A DNA stretch of 64,000 nucleotides from an uncultured Bacteroidales bacterium. Its GTDB lineage: Bacteria; Bacteroidota; Bacteroidia; Bacteroidales; Paludibacteraceae. Shown piece after piece: positions 18,573 through 27,174 of this stretch (position 1 is the stretch's first letter; the number at the start of each line of letters is the position of its first letter). The position numbers and the translations under genes are program-made. The notes below the pieces were generated by a model. It did no database searches. It saw nothing but the letters and a program-made list of their open reading frames with translations, and was not told where the DNA came from. The stretch spans positions 1 to 64,000 of the forward strand of contig CAKZZM010000154.1 of assembly GCA_937885465.1 (NCBI GenBank), read 5' to 3'.

Positions 18573-18690
18573 AGTTGAAAGTTGAAAGTTGAAAGGTGAA
18601 AGTGCGGGCAGAGCCATAAAGTGGAAAGTCCGGCAAGTCCGGAAAGTCCGGAAAGTGCGGAGAGCCCGGAGAGTCCGGAAAGCCCCCTTT
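18573..18690. repeat. Families K, I and H in the leader of the secreted-protein gene
   Basis: Tandem AGTTGAAAG units are followed by GCGGGCAGAGCCATAAAG (family I) and then a run of AGTCCGGAA-type units (family H). Confidence 0.8.
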
Positions 18691-18853
18691 TTCGCCTTTT
18701 CCGCTGAGTTATACGTCACCACTCCCTTTTGACAAATTTATTAAATTACTCGCGCCTTAAGAATATAATGTATTGTGTTATGAAGCATTATTTGCAATTC
18801 CGATTTCCAACGAGATAGTTAATATGCAGATACTCAATAATATATGGTATAAT

Positions 18854-18993
18854 GTTTCGAAACTGATTTTTATTTCGCAATATTTCGAAATTTTATGTCC
18901 TTTCGCTTTATGGGGTGTAATGTGTTTATAAATATAGAGTTATGCCTTTTATAGATAAAATATGTTACAAAGCATAATATTTCGTTTCGAAAG
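18854..18993. promoter_or_regulatory. Cluster of TTTCG/CGAAA operators for a DeoR/AgaR-type repressor
   Basis: Motifs are GTTTCGAAAC (18854-18863), ATTTCGCAATATTTCGAAAT (18872-18891), CTTTCGCTTT (about 18900-18909) and ATTTCGTTTCGAAAG (18979-18993). E. coli AgaR recognises TTTC-type repeats of this style. The last copy covers the -33 region of the agaS promoter. Similar motifs flank the DeoR-type gene at 35993-36769. The assignment to that repressor is inference. The remaining AT-rich sequence 18720-18853 shows nothing else. Confidence 0.5.
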
Positions 18994-19017
18994 CATAATG
19001 TGATTATGTTACCTTTG
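18985..19017 (+). promoter_or_regulatory. Promoter of the agaS-kbaZ operon
   Basis: TACCTTTG at 19010-19017 is a perfect -7 box. The -33 position holds TTTC instead of TTTG, inside the CGAAA/TTTCG operator, so repressor and RNA polymerase would compete. Confidence 0.6.
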
Positions 19018-19041
19018 CACTGCCCGACAATGTACCATGTA

Positions 19042-19082
19042 CGAAAGTCCGGGCAGAACCCTAAAGTTGAAAGCCGAAAGTT
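19042..19082. repeat. Family I element in the agaS leader
   Basis: A GGGCAGAACCCTAAAGTTGA core lies between AAAGT units, directly before the agaS start. An in-frame ATG at 19037 would translate it, but homology to the family begins at 19103. Confidence 0.7.
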
Positions 19083-19102
19083 ATACTACAAAGCAAATAG
19101 AT

Positions 19103-20314
19103 ATGACACATTTCACTTATTCAGAGATTCATCAGCAGCCCGAGATGTGGCGCAAAGAGTTGCAAGTCCTGCTAAGTGCGAAAGCAGAGATAAGTGCGTT
19201 CATGCGCAAGTACCTCACTCCCGACACGGACGTTGTGCTGACCGGTGCAGGCACATCGGCGTTCATTGGGGATGCCATCTGTCCGGTGATGCGCGGTATG
19301 TGGCGGAATGTGCGTTCGGTGCCGACAACCGACTTGATTACCCACTCGGAGTATCTGTTGGACAAGGAGCGTCCGTTGCTGCTGATTAGTTTTGCCCGTT
19401 CGGGCAACAGTCCGGAGAGCGTGGGTGCAGTGAACCTTGCGAACAAGTTGTGCAAGAACGTGGCGCACATCTACATAACCTGCAACAAGAACGGAAAGCT
19501 GGCACAACAAGCAATAGAAAGTGCGGATAGAGCCCTAAAGTCTGAACGTTCGGACTTATTAGTGGAGAACGTCTCTGAACGTTCTCAGACGTTCTCCACT
19601 ATTAAGAAAGTCGAAAGTAACATATTGCTGTTGCTGTTGCCGGAGGAGACGGATGACAAGAGTTTGGCTATGACGAGCAGTTTCTCAACTATGCTGCTGA
19701 CGTGCCTGATGCTCGGGCACATCGATACGCTTGAGCAGGATGCCGAGATGATAGAGAAAGCGGTGAAGAACGCCGAGTGCGTGATAGCCGATTATGAGGA
19801 CAAGCTGCAAGAGATTGGCAGTCGCAAGTTCGAACGCGGTGTCTTCCTCGGCAGTGGCGCACTGAAAGGTATCGCCGAGGAATGCCACCTGAAGTTGCAG
19901 GAGCTGACGGATGGTGCAGTGGTGTGTAAGTTCGACTCGTTCTTAGGTTTCCGTCACGGACCCAAAGCAGTGGTGAACGATAAGTCGATAGTCGTCTATC
20001 TGATGACGAACGAGGAGGATGTGATGCGTTACGAGCGCGACCTGATACGTCAGGTGGACGGCAACAACAACCCCGTGGCGCAGGTGATTGTTATCTCGGG
20101 GCGTGACCCCGAGATGCCGGAGGTGAAAGCTGACCTTGTGGTGAAGATGCCCTACAGCAAGGCGGAGACGGATTTCTATGGTATAGTGTCGTACGTGTTA
20201 GTGGGGCAGCTGTTGGGGTACTACGCATCTCTCGCCCACAGCCTCAATCCCGACGCGCCATCCGTCAGCGGGAACATACACCGAGTAGTGGAGGGAGTGA
20301 CTATCTACGAGTAA
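19103..20314 (+). CDS. agaS: SIS-domain sugar isomerase/deaminase, AgaS-like
   Basis: The protein has 403 residues from the ATG at 19103 (MTHFTYSEIHQQPEMW). The first SIS half carries VLTGAGTSAFIGDA and SFARSGNSPESVGA. The second carries VFLGSGALKGIAEE and SFLGFRHGPKAVVND, and the end PDAPSVSGNIHRVV is typical of AgaS. AgaS converts galactosamine-6-phosphate to tagatose-6-phosphate. Residues about 137-170 (LKSERSDLLVENVSERSQ and following) are encoded by an in-frame repeat block and have no counterpart in the ~384-residue family. The neighbours kbaZ and a PfkB kinase supply the next steps. Confidence 0.82.
   Translation: MTHFTYSEIHQQPEMWRKELQVLLSAKAEISAFMRKYLTPDTDVVLTGAGTSAFIGDAICPVMRGMWRNVRSVPTTDLITHSEYLLDKERPLLLISFARSGNSPESVGAVNLANKLCKNVAHIYITCNKNGKLAQQAIESADRALKSERSDLLVENVSERSQTFSTIKKVESNILLLLLPEETDDKSLAMTSSFSTMLLTCLMLGHIDTLEQDAEMIEKAVKNAECVIADYEDKLQEIGSRKFERGVFLGSGALKGIAEECHLKLQELTDGAVVCKFDSFLGFRHGPKAVVNDKSIVVYLMTNEEDVMRYERDLIRQVDGNNNPVAQVIVISGRDPEMPEVKADLVVKMPYSKAETDFYGIVSYVLVGQLLGYYASLAHSLNPDAPSVSGNIHRVVEGVTIYE
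19511..19612. repeat. In-frame family I/A composite inside agaS
   Basis: A family I-like GCGGATAGAGCCCTAAAG is followed by a half A, then a full A palindrome (GTGGAGAACGTCTCTGAACG to GTTCTCCACT). It is translated through without a stop and lies between the two SIS halves. Confidence 0.9.
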
Positions 20315-20328
20315 ACGAGAAGAATAGT

Positions 20329-20373
20329 TGACTATCTGAATAGTTGACTATCTGACTATCCGACTATCCGACA
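20329..20373. repeat. Short tandem repeat GACTATC
   Basis: Four imperfect GACTATCTG/GACTATCCG units, with interspersed AATAGTT, lie between agaS and kbaZ. Confidence 0.7.
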
Positions 20374-20397
20374 AGAAAAATAAAAAAACAAAACAAT

Positions 20398-21627
20398 ATG
20401 GCTAAAACAGAAAACATCCTCCGCGTGATGGAGGAACTGAAAGAAAAAACAGGTGTTCCGCGCACCCTTTTCGCTGCGTGTCCTAACTCACTTGCAGTAA
20501 TCAAGGCATCGTTCCGTGCTGCCAAGCGTAATAACTCACCCATCTATTTCGCCACGACGCTTAACCAAGTGGATTGCGACGGCGGCTACACCGGCATGAC
20601 GCAGGCCGAGTTCACTAAGATACTCGCCCGTGAGGCAGCGGCAGTACACTATACCGGTCCGTATGTTGTGGCTATCGACCACGGCGGACCGTGGCTGAAA
20701 GATAAGCAGTCGATTGAGCGTTGGAATACCGAGCGTGCCATGCAAGGCGTGAAAGAGAGTTATGAGGCTGCTATTCTTGCCGGCTATGACCTCATCCATG
20801 TTGACCCGACAGTGGATATCTTCCTGCCTAAAGGACAAATAATTGATATTCATGTTGTTGTCAAGCGTACCGTCGAACTGATTAAGCACGCCGAAGACTT
20901 CCGCAAAGCGCATAACTTACCACCTATCTCTTACGAGGTGGGAACGGAAGAGGTGCACGGCGGATTGGCCGACGACAAGACCTTCGATACTTTCTTGACA
21001 GGCTTGAAGGCAGGTTTGCACGAGGTTGGACTCGATGATATATGGCCGTGCTTTATTGTGGGGAAAGTTGGTACTGACCTGCATACCACTTTCTTCGATG
21101 CCGATGTGGCACGAAAACTGACGGCTAAGGTTAGACCTTACGGCAGTTATATCAAGGGGCACTATTCCGATGATGTGGATAATCCCGAAGATTATCCTAA
21201 GGCAGGTATGGGAGCCGCCAATGTAGGACCTGAATTCACTATGAATGAGTATGATGCTCTCGCTGAACTCGAAGAGGAAGAGAAGAAGTTGTTTGCCGAA
21301 GGTAAAGTGGCGCAACTGAGCAATATGACACAAGTCCTATGGAAATTAGTGCACGAGAGTAACCGATGGAAGAAATGGCTACACGGGGACGAGGTCGGCA
21401 AAGACCTGAGCGAGTGCTCGCCAGAACGACAACTATGGCTCGTGCAGACAGGCTGCCGATATATATGGCAGAAGCCGGAAGCACTCGTCGCCCGTCAGAT
21501 GCTCTACGATAATCTTAACCACCTCGGCATAAATGCCGAAGAGGTCGTGCTGATGCGCATAGAGCATAATATGGATAAGTATTATAATGCGTTCAATATA
21601 GTTAATCTGAATGATTATTTGAAATAG
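20398..21627 (+). CDS. kbaZ: Tagatose-1,6-bisphosphate aldolase subunit KbaZ/GatZ
   Basis: The protein has 409 residues. Diagnostic stretches are LFAACPNSLAVIKASFRAA, VVAIDHGGPWLKDKQ, DLIHVDPTVD, ISYEVGTEEVHGGL and KVGTDLHTTFF. KbaZ/GatZ is the partner that stabilises and activates the class II aldolase KbaY/GatY, which splits tagatose-1,6-bisphosphate into two triose phosphates. The catalytic partner is not in this window. It follows agaS by 83 bases and is probably co-transcribed. No repeat lies inside the gene. Confidence 0.92.
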   Translation: MAKTENILRVMEELKEKTGVPRTLFAACPNSLAVIKASFRAAKRNNSPIYFATTLNQVDCDGGYTGMTQAEFTKILAREAAAVHYTGPYVVAIDHGGPWLKDKQSIERWNTERAMQGVKESYEAAILAGYDLIHVDPTVDIFLPKGQIIDIHVVVKRTVELIKHAEDFRKAHNLPPISYEVGTEEVHGGLADDKTFDTFLTGLKAGLHEVGLDDIWPCFIVGKVGTDLHTTFFDADVARKLTAKVRPYGSYIKGHYSDDVDNPEDYPKAGMGAANVGPEFTMNEYDALAELEEEEKKLFAEGKVAQLSNMTQVLWKLVHESNRWKKWLHGDEVGKDLSECSPERQLWLVQTGCRYIWQKPEALVARQMLYDNLNHLGINAEEVVLMRIEHNMDKYYNAFNIVNLNDYLK

Positions 21628-21780
21628 TCCGGAGGGTCCGGAGATTCCGGAAAGTCCGAAAAGTCCGGAGATTCCGGAAAGTCCGGAAAGTCCGGAAAGT
21701 CCGAAAAGTCCGGAAAGTCCGAAGATTCCGGAAAGTCCGAAGATTCCGGAAAGTCCGAACGCTCGGAGGCGTTCTCCACT
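21626..21780. repeat. Family H tandem array plus inverted family A
   Basis: About fourteen units of AGTCCGGAA, GATTCCGGA or AGTCCGAA occupy 21626-21757, followed by GAACGCTCGGAGGCGTTCTC (family A, reverse) at 21757-21780. Unit lengths of 9 and 18 bases dominate. Confidence 0.9.
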
Positions 21781-21788
21781 ATTCTGAT

Positions 21789-23189
21789 ATGAAGAAACCT
21801 GCGTATATATTATTTGCGATGTTGGCGGTGATGCTGTGTGCTTGCGGCGGTTGCAAAGGTCCTGTATCACAGGACGAGCCGCAGCAGGAGCAGCCGGTAA
21901 CGGAACAAGTTGACCTGAGTCTGATCAAGCAATCCGTACCCGTAACCGATGACTGGGTTTGGAGCGGCAAGCCGGACATAACGATTCATATCGAGAATGG
22001 TAATGCGGTAGCCGTGAAAGTGGGCGTGTCGGTTCGCTACGCGAAGGACAATAAGGAAAAGGTGGAAACCGTGACTGACAGCGTAGAGGTGCCTGCCAAC
22101 GGAGCGATAGACTACAAGGCGACTACGACTACGATGTTGAATCCGGGAGTGTATCGCGCCGGTTGCTACGTGAATAATAAGGTCGCACGGAACTTCAATT
22201 TTGCTATTGATCCGTTCAGTATCAAGTCAGAACCGGATAAGCAGCCGGATTTCGATGAGTTTTGGCAGAATGCCAAGGAGCAGTTGGCAGGTGTGGAAAT
22301 GAACGCCACGCTGACTGAGTTGCCGGAAAAGAGCAGTACGATACGTAAGGTTTATTTAGTGGAGATGTACTCCGTGCCTGATGATCCTTCGGGTGAGCCG
22401 GTGAAGATCCGCGGTTACTACTGCGAGCCGCAGGACGGGCAGAAGCACCCTGTGATTATGCACTACTACGGCTACGACACGCAGGGCAGTACGGCCAAGT
22501 GCGAGTGTCCGAGCGGCGGTTCGTCGAAGTACGCGGAGTTCTACCTGTCGCATCGCGGGCAGTATCTGAACAACCGTCCCGCCTCGACGGGTAACCCGGG
22601 TGTGACAGAGGATTGCGTTAGTTACTATGGCGACTGGTTCTCGTACAACTTCGGCAACCGAGACACGTGGTATTACCGCGGCGCGTATATGGATGTGGTG
22701 CAGTCGGTACGGTTCATGGCAACGCGTGAGACGAGCGACATGACGAAGCTGTTCGGCGAAGGGTCGAGTCAGGGCGGTGCGCTGACCTACGCTGCTGCCG
22801 CGTTGAGCGATTATCCGTTCTCGGCTATCGCCTGCAATGTGGCTTTCCTCGGCGATTTTGCGGATGCGATGGACGGCATAGGCGGCTTGGCGATGGAGCT
22901 GACTAAGGGGGCACGCGGTTCGATGAGCAATGAAGAGGTGCTCAAGTTCCTGAGTTACTTCGACACGAAGAACCTCGCTACTCATATATCATGCGCAGTG
23001 TTGGCAAGTAGCGGATTGCAGGATGATGTGTGCCCGCCAAGAACGAATATTGTGCCGTTCAATAACATCGCCGTGGCAGAGGCGGACAAGGAGTACGTGT
23101 TCGGTCCTGAGATGGGACACGACTACCCTAAAAACTGGAATAGTAAGATGTGGGAGTTGTTTAATAAGTTAAATCAGAAATACGAATAA
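21789..23189 (+). CDS. CE7-type acetyl-ester hydrolase lipoprotein (acetylxylan esterase family)
   Basis: The protein has 466 residues with a lipoprotein signal (MLAVMLCAC). An N-terminal beta domain (~40-145) is followed by an alpha/beta hydrolase of the AXE1/CE7 type. The nucleophile elbow is GEGSSQGGA (Ser327), the acid is probably Asp412 or Asp413 (QDDVCPP), and the base is His444 (GHDYP). WYYRGAYMDVVQSVRF is the family's second signature. CE7 enzymes deacetylate xylo-oligosaccharides and other acetyl esters. Beside a galactosamine pathway it may remove acetyl groups from host or plant glycans (inference). The pfkB gene starts 3 bases after its stop. Confidence 0.82.
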   Translation: MKKPAYILFAMLAVMLCACGGCKGPVSQDEPQQEQPVTEQVDLSLIKQSVPVTDDWVWSGKPDITIHIENGNAVAVKVGVSVRYAKDNKEKVETVTDSVEVPANGAIDYKATTTTMLNPGVYRAGCYVNNKVARNFNFAIDPFSIKSEPDKQPDFDEFWQNAKEQLAGVEMNATLTELPEKSSTIRKVYLVEMYSVPDDPSGEPVKIRGYYCEPQDGQKHPVIMHYYGYDTQGSTAKCECPSGGSSKYAEFYLSHRGQYLNNRPASTGNPGVTEDCVSYYGDWFSYNFGNRDTWYYRGAYMDVVQSVRFMATRETSDMTKLFGEGSSQGGALTYAAAALSDYPFSAIACNVAFLGDFADAMDGIGGLAMELTKGARGSMSNEEVLKFLSYFDTKNLATHISCAVLASSGLQDDVCPPRTNIVPFNNIAVAEADKEYVFGPEMGHDYPKNWNSKMWELFNKLNQKYE

Positions 23190-23191
23190 CC

Positions 23192-24169
23192 ATGAAGCAG
23201 TTTGATATCATCGCCTTAGGCGAGTTGAATGTGGATTTGATACTCAATCAGATAGATGGTTTTCCTGAAGTAGGTAAGGAGAAATTTTTGAAGCAGATGA
23301 CCCTGACCTTAGGTAGCAGTACCGCTATCTTTGCTGCCAATGCCGCTGCCTTAGGTGCCAAGGTGGCGTTCTGCGGAATGATAGGCAACGATAGTTTCGG
23401 CGACCTCGTAGAAACAAGTCTGCAAAAGAAAGGTGTGGACACTCGTTTCCTTATTCGGCAAGATAAGTACGCCACGGGGGCAACAATATGCATGAGTTAT
23501 GACGAGGATCGTGCCAATCTTACCTATCAAGGGGCAATGGACTATATGTCGCTCGCAGATATTAACCCCGAAGTGTTTAAGGTGGCGAAACATATTCATA
23601 TATCATCCATCTTTATGCAAAGCGGCATACGCCGCGATATTGTGAAGATTCTCAATATCTGCAAAGAGAATGGCATCACCACCTCGCTCGACAGTCAGTG
23701 GGATCCGACCGAGAAGTGGGACATTAACCTGCAAGAAGTACTGCCACTCGTTACTTTATTTATGCCCAACGAGACCGAACTGAAGTTCCTTACGAAGAGT
23801 GAGACTTTAGAAGAAGCGATAGAGAAAATTCGTCCATATACCAACGCTGCTGTTATAAAGTGTGGCAGCCGCGGCTCGATACTTATTCGTAAGGGTGAAT
23901 TGCGGGACTCAGGAGAGCTTCAAACCTTTCCTGACAGAGTGCAAGAGGCGTTGCTTAACACTAATGTGGTGGATTGTATCGGTGCAGGTGACTCGTTCAA
24001 TGCAGGGTTTATCGCTCGTTTCGCGGCAGGCGATGCCCTTGACCTGTGTCAGCAGTACGGCAATATGACCGGTGCTGTGAACACTACCGCCGCAGGCGGA
24101 ACAGCAGCCTTCACCTCACGAGAGGAAGTAGAACGCATCGGACGAGAACGATTTGGCTGGGAGAAATAG
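23192..24169 (+). CDS. PfkB-family sugar kinase, probable tagatose-6-phosphate kinase
   Basis: The protein has 325 residues with the PfkB N-terminal signature FDIIALGELNVDLILNQ, glycine-rich TLGSSTAIFAANAAALGAKV, and the C-terminal active-site motif IGAGDSFNAGF with catalytic Asp267. PfkB enzymes phosphorylate ribose, ketodeoxygluconate, fructose-1-phosphate or tagatose-6-phosphate. The exact substrate cannot be read from sequence, but the position after agaS and kbaZ argues for tagatose-6-phosphate. The stop TAG overlaps the first bases of a family A element. Confidence 0.8.
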   Translation: MKQFDIIALGELNVDLILNQIDGFPEVGKEKFLKQMTLTLGSSTAIFAANAAALGAKVAFCGMIGNDSFGDLVETSLQKKGVDTRFLIRQDKYATGATICMSYDEDRANLTYQGAMDYMSLADINPEVFKVAKHIHISSIFMQSGIRRDIVKILNICKENGITTSLDSQWDPTEKWDINLQEVLPLVTLFMPNETELKFLTKSETLEEAIEKIRPYTNAAVIKCGSRGSILIRKGELRDSGELQTFPDRVQEALLNTNVVDCIGAGDSFNAGFIARFAAGDALDLCQQYGNMTGAVNTTAAGGTAAFTSREEVERIGRERFGWEK

Positions 24170-24266
24170 TGGAGAACGTCTCCGAACGTTTGGTAGTAGC
24201 GTTGTCAATTACGCCGAATATTATTCGGCAGCCCCTTCATAAATAGCGTAAGCGCTTCGTAAATAA
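24168..24266. repeat. Composite cassette A-J-G
   Basis: Family A starts in the pfkB stop codon. Family J follows with CCGAATATTATTCGG (about 24212-24226), then family G with AGCGTAAGCGCTTCGT (about 24245-24260), ending just before the next ATG. Confidence 0.85.
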
Positions 24267-24268
24267 TT

Positions 24269-26977
24269 ATGAAATATATGATGCACATACTGTTGATTGT
24301 TGCAGCCATGGCAACGGAGGTGTCAGGGGCGTCGTGGTATGTGCGGACTGATGGTTTGGACGGCAATGACGGCAAGAGTTGGGAGACGGCGCAGTCAACG
24401 ATACAGTTGGGTATTGACAACTGTCGCGTGGGCGATACCTTATACATAGCCGAGGGCGTGTATCATGAGGGCATTGTGTTGAAAGACGGCATCGCCATCA
24501 TCGGCGGTTGTGCGGCAGGTGAGTACGGCACCCGCAAATATCCAACGTTCGATAGTGGAGAACGTCTCCGAACGTTCTCAGACGTTCTCCACTCAGGCGG
24601 CAGAACTATCTTGGATGGTACGGGGTTAGGCACACGGCTTATCAGTTGCGAGCAAGACTGCCATCGTCCGACCTTGGTGCAGGACCTTATATTGCAAAAT
24701 GCGCGTCATAGTCAGCGTGGCGGTGGCGCATGGCTACGTGGCAAGGTGACGATGCGACGATGTGTAGTGCGCGGTTGCAGCGGTACGTTGTGCGGCGGCG
24801 TGCTGATTAAAGGTGACCTGCCCGAATCGTCTGCCCTTGGTGCCCGATTAGAAGACTGCCTTGTGCATAACTGCACGGCTACCGGTCATGAGTGGCCGGA
24901 TGCCGGCGGTGTGGCGAACTTCGACGGCACACTGGTTCATTGCACGATAGCGAACAACTACGGCGACCGCTATGGCGGCATACACAGCGAGAGTTCGGTG
25001 TATGACTGCACGATGTGGGGCAATAGGAACGAATACGGTTTTGTAGATCCGACGAATTACGTGTCGGACGAGAGTGAGTCCGGCATGAGCCGTGCTGACG
25101 AGGGGTTCGAACAGCAGTTTTTCGTTTATCCGTGGTTGAGTGAGCAGAATGAGGCAACAGCCGGTCCGCATTTCCGTGACCCCGCCACATTTGCAGGAGT
25201 GCCGACGAATAAGGCAGAGGAAGATATAATGCAGGCGGCAGACTATAGTATAGGTGAGCCTGCGCATCGCATAGAGAAAATGCCGCCTGCCGTTCCCCGT
25301 GCCGATAATAGAAATAGAAAAACTATCTCGTCCGAGAATTTAGAATATACAGTTCCGTCATATATGTCTTTTTTGGTGGATAGTACTGCGACACTTGTGA
25401 GTAAGGAAGCACCTTATTGTATTGCTGCGCAGATCAATGGAGACCCGCGCAAACGTATGGCGTTCTGCTGGTTTACAAATGAAGGTGTTACGCGGGGAGA
25501 GGTGCAGTTGTTAGCGAAGAAAGATGCTACGGTAGCAGATTTTGAGACGAGTTTTTCAGTGGAGAATGTCTCCGAACGTTCACAAGTGGAGAACGTCTCC
25601 GAACGTCTGGCGGTAGAGACGGTGTTTTCCACCGTCTCTCAAATAGTGGAGAACGCCTCCGAACGTTCACAAGTGGAGAACGCCTCCGTAGCGCAAACGG
25701 TACGTAGCGTAAGCACTTCGTACTTGGTACCTGCCTCTCCTACTACAACTCCGCCTTTGCACTATGCTATATCTTCGTCAGGCATACTGAATAAGGCAAA
25801 TATCAGCAAGAATACGGCATTCCGCTATGTCAGTCATAAGGCACTTGCCGACGATCTGCAACCCAGTACCGACTATTCGTGGCGATGCGGATATGAAGGA
25901 CATTTTTCGGAAATTTTCCATTTCCGTACTGCTGACAACCGACAAAAAGATTTTTCGTTTGTCTATATGACGGATAGTCATATTCACAATCAGGAGTATA
26001 TCGATGCAACAAGGCAGTGTGCGGAAGCGGTAGCGAGAAATGAGAGAGATGCGCGATTTTGCGTCTTCCCTGGTGATTTCGTAGATACCGGTACGGAGAA
26101 CAACAGTGAGTGGGAGTGGGAGAGATGGTTCGAAGAAGCAATGAAACCTGTCCTTCGTCAGATGCCGCTTGTGCCGACCGATGGCAACCACGACGATTCA
26201 CCACTGCTGAACTATACGTATCACTTCAATACTGATACGACGTTCAACATGACGACGCAGGTGCGTCCGCAGTTTGCGGGCATCAACTACAGCTTCACGT
26301 ACGGCGATATGCAGTTGATCGCCTTCTCCGAGCAGGATTTTTGGCGTGGCGAGTACGATTATTCCGCTCTTACCTCCGAGTATCTCGAGCGCGATTTGGG
26401 CGGTTGGATACATCGGCAGGTGGAAAAGGAGAAAAATGTGAAGTGGAGAGTCGGCTTAGTGCATAAGAATCTCTTCTCGGGTTCGGATCATCAGCGTGAT
26501 AAGGAAACGCCACTCTTGCGTGCTACTCTTCTGCCGGTGATGAGAGATTGTCATATCGACCTTTTATTGCAGGGACACGACCACACTTACGAAGTGATAG
26601 GACCCGTTGATCCGGATACTAAGAAACCTATTCTGTCTGCTATCTCGAATCAAGAGACGGTACCTGTTGATGCGGTCAGGAATATAACCGGCAAGAAAGA
26701 CGGCACATACGATGTCAGCAGCGGAACGCTTTATTTTATAGGCGCGACTTGTGGCGCGAAGAGATATACGCCGCTCAAGCGCGAAGAGATGGACGCGAGC
26801 AAGCATATTCATCAGGTGGATAATTACTTTGACCTCTTTACCGGAATGTTCGGTCAACCCGGAGCACCTTCTTACACGAGAGTGACGGTGAAAAAAGATT
26901 ACCTGTTGCTTGAATCGTTCAATGTTCTGCCGAATGGCAAGACGGAGCTGTTCAACACCCTGAAGATCGTTAAATAA
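24269..26977 (+). CDS. Secreted metallophosphoesterase with beta-helix domain (paralog 1)
   Basis: The protein has 902 residues with a signal peptide. About 22-330 is a DUF1565-type right-handed beta-helix (SWYVRTDGLDGNDGKSW, then IAEGVYHEGIVLKDG). About 360-560 is a purple-acid-phosphatase-like N domain (INGDPRKRMAFCWFTNEG, YSWRCGYEGHFSEIFHF). About 570-895 is a calcineurin-like phosphoesterase with metal ligands in YMTDSHIH, FPGDFVD, TDGNHDD, LVHKN and LQGHDHTYE. Residues about 96-108 and 430-487 are repeat-encoded insertions absent from the paralog at 28973-32209. The substrate is unknown. The family cleaves phosphomonoesters. Confidence 0.8.
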   Translation: MKYMMHILLIVAAMATEVSGASWYVRTDGLDGNDGKSWETAQSTIQLGIDNCRVGDTLYIAEGVYHEGIVLKDGIAIIGGCAAGEYGTRKYPTFDSGERLRTFSDVLHSGGRTILDGTGLGTRLISCEQDCHRPTLVQDLILQNARHSQRGGGAWLRGKVTMRRCVVRGCSGTLCGGVLIKGDLPESSALGARLEDCLVHNCTATGHEWPDAGGVANFDGTLVHCTIANNYGDRYGGIHSESSVYDCTMWGNRNEYGFVDPTNYVSDESESGMSRADEGFEQQFFVYPWLSEQNEATAGPHFRDPATFAGVPTNKAEEDIMQAADYSIGEPAHRIEKMPPAVPRADNRNRKTISSENLEYTVPSYMSFLVDSTATLVSKEAPYCIAAQINGDPRKRMAFCWFTNEGVTRGEVQLLAKKDATVADFETSFSVENVSERSQVENVSERLAVETVFSTVSQIVENASERSQVENASVAQTVRSVSTSYLVPASPTTTPPLHYAISSSGILNKANISKNTAFRYVSHKALADDLQPSTDYSWRCGYEGHFSEIFHFRTADNRQKDFSFVYMTDSHIHNQEYIDATRQCAEAVARNERDARFCVFPGDFVDTGTENNSEWEWERWFEEAMKPVLRQMPLVPTDGNHDDSPLLNYTYHFNTDTTFNMTTQVRPQFAGINYSFTYGDMQLIAFSEQDFWRGEYDYSALTSEYLERDLGGWIHRQVEKEKNVKWRVGLVHKNLFSGSDHQRDKETPLLRATLLPVMRDCHIDLLLQGHDHTYEVIGPVDPDTKKPILSAISNQETVPVDAVRNITGKKDGTYDVSSGTLYFIGATCGAKRYTPLKREEMDASKHIHQVDNYFDLFTGMFGQPGAPSYTRVTVKKDYLLLESFNVLPNGKTELFNTLKIVK
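24554..24593. repeat. In-frame family A palindrome in paralog 1 (site 1)
   Basis: The full inverted pair runs from GTGGAGAACGTCTCCGAACG to GTTCTCCACT. It is translated as SGERLRTFSDVLHS between beta-helix strands. Confidence 0.92.
25558..25730. repeat. In-frame composite of families A, A, C, A, A, G in paralog 1 (site 2)
   Basis: Four family A copies, one family C (GAGACGGTGTTTTCCACCG) and one family G (TACGTAGCGTAAGCACTTCG) are joined into one open block. It includes VENVSERSQ, AVETVFSTVSQ and VENASERSQ. It replaces a ~11-residue loop of the paralog. Confidence 0.92.
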
Positions 26978-27143
26978 AGTACCAAGTGATAAAGTACCAA
27001 GTGACGAAGTACCAAGTACCGCTTACGCTAAGGAGACGTTCTCCACTGCACTTATATCTCTCGTCTTTATAAAGTCGGCATTTAATGCCGACCAAACGCT
27101 AAAAGTCAAGTGGAGAACGTCTCCGAACGTTCACAAGTTAGGA
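26978..27143. repeat. Composite cassette F-G-A-B-A
   Basis: Tandem AAGTACCAAGTGA units (F), CCGCTTACGCTA (G), half A, family B at about 27047-27094, and a full A at 27108-27133 lie between paralogs 1 and 2. Confidence 0.88.
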
Positions 27144-27174
27144 GAAATTCTCCATAATTCAAAACTCAAATACC

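Noticed and set aside
21433..21870. Minus-strand frame with a repeating GLSG/GIFGLSG peptide
   Set aside because: The repeat peptide is simply the translation of the family H tandem array, and both ends overlap real genes on the other strand.
22356..22985. Long minus-strand reading frame (209 codons) opposite the esterase gene
   Set aside because: It is entirely antisense to the well-supported esterase, is rich in Arg/His/Val as expected for a shadow frame, and has no recognisable domain.
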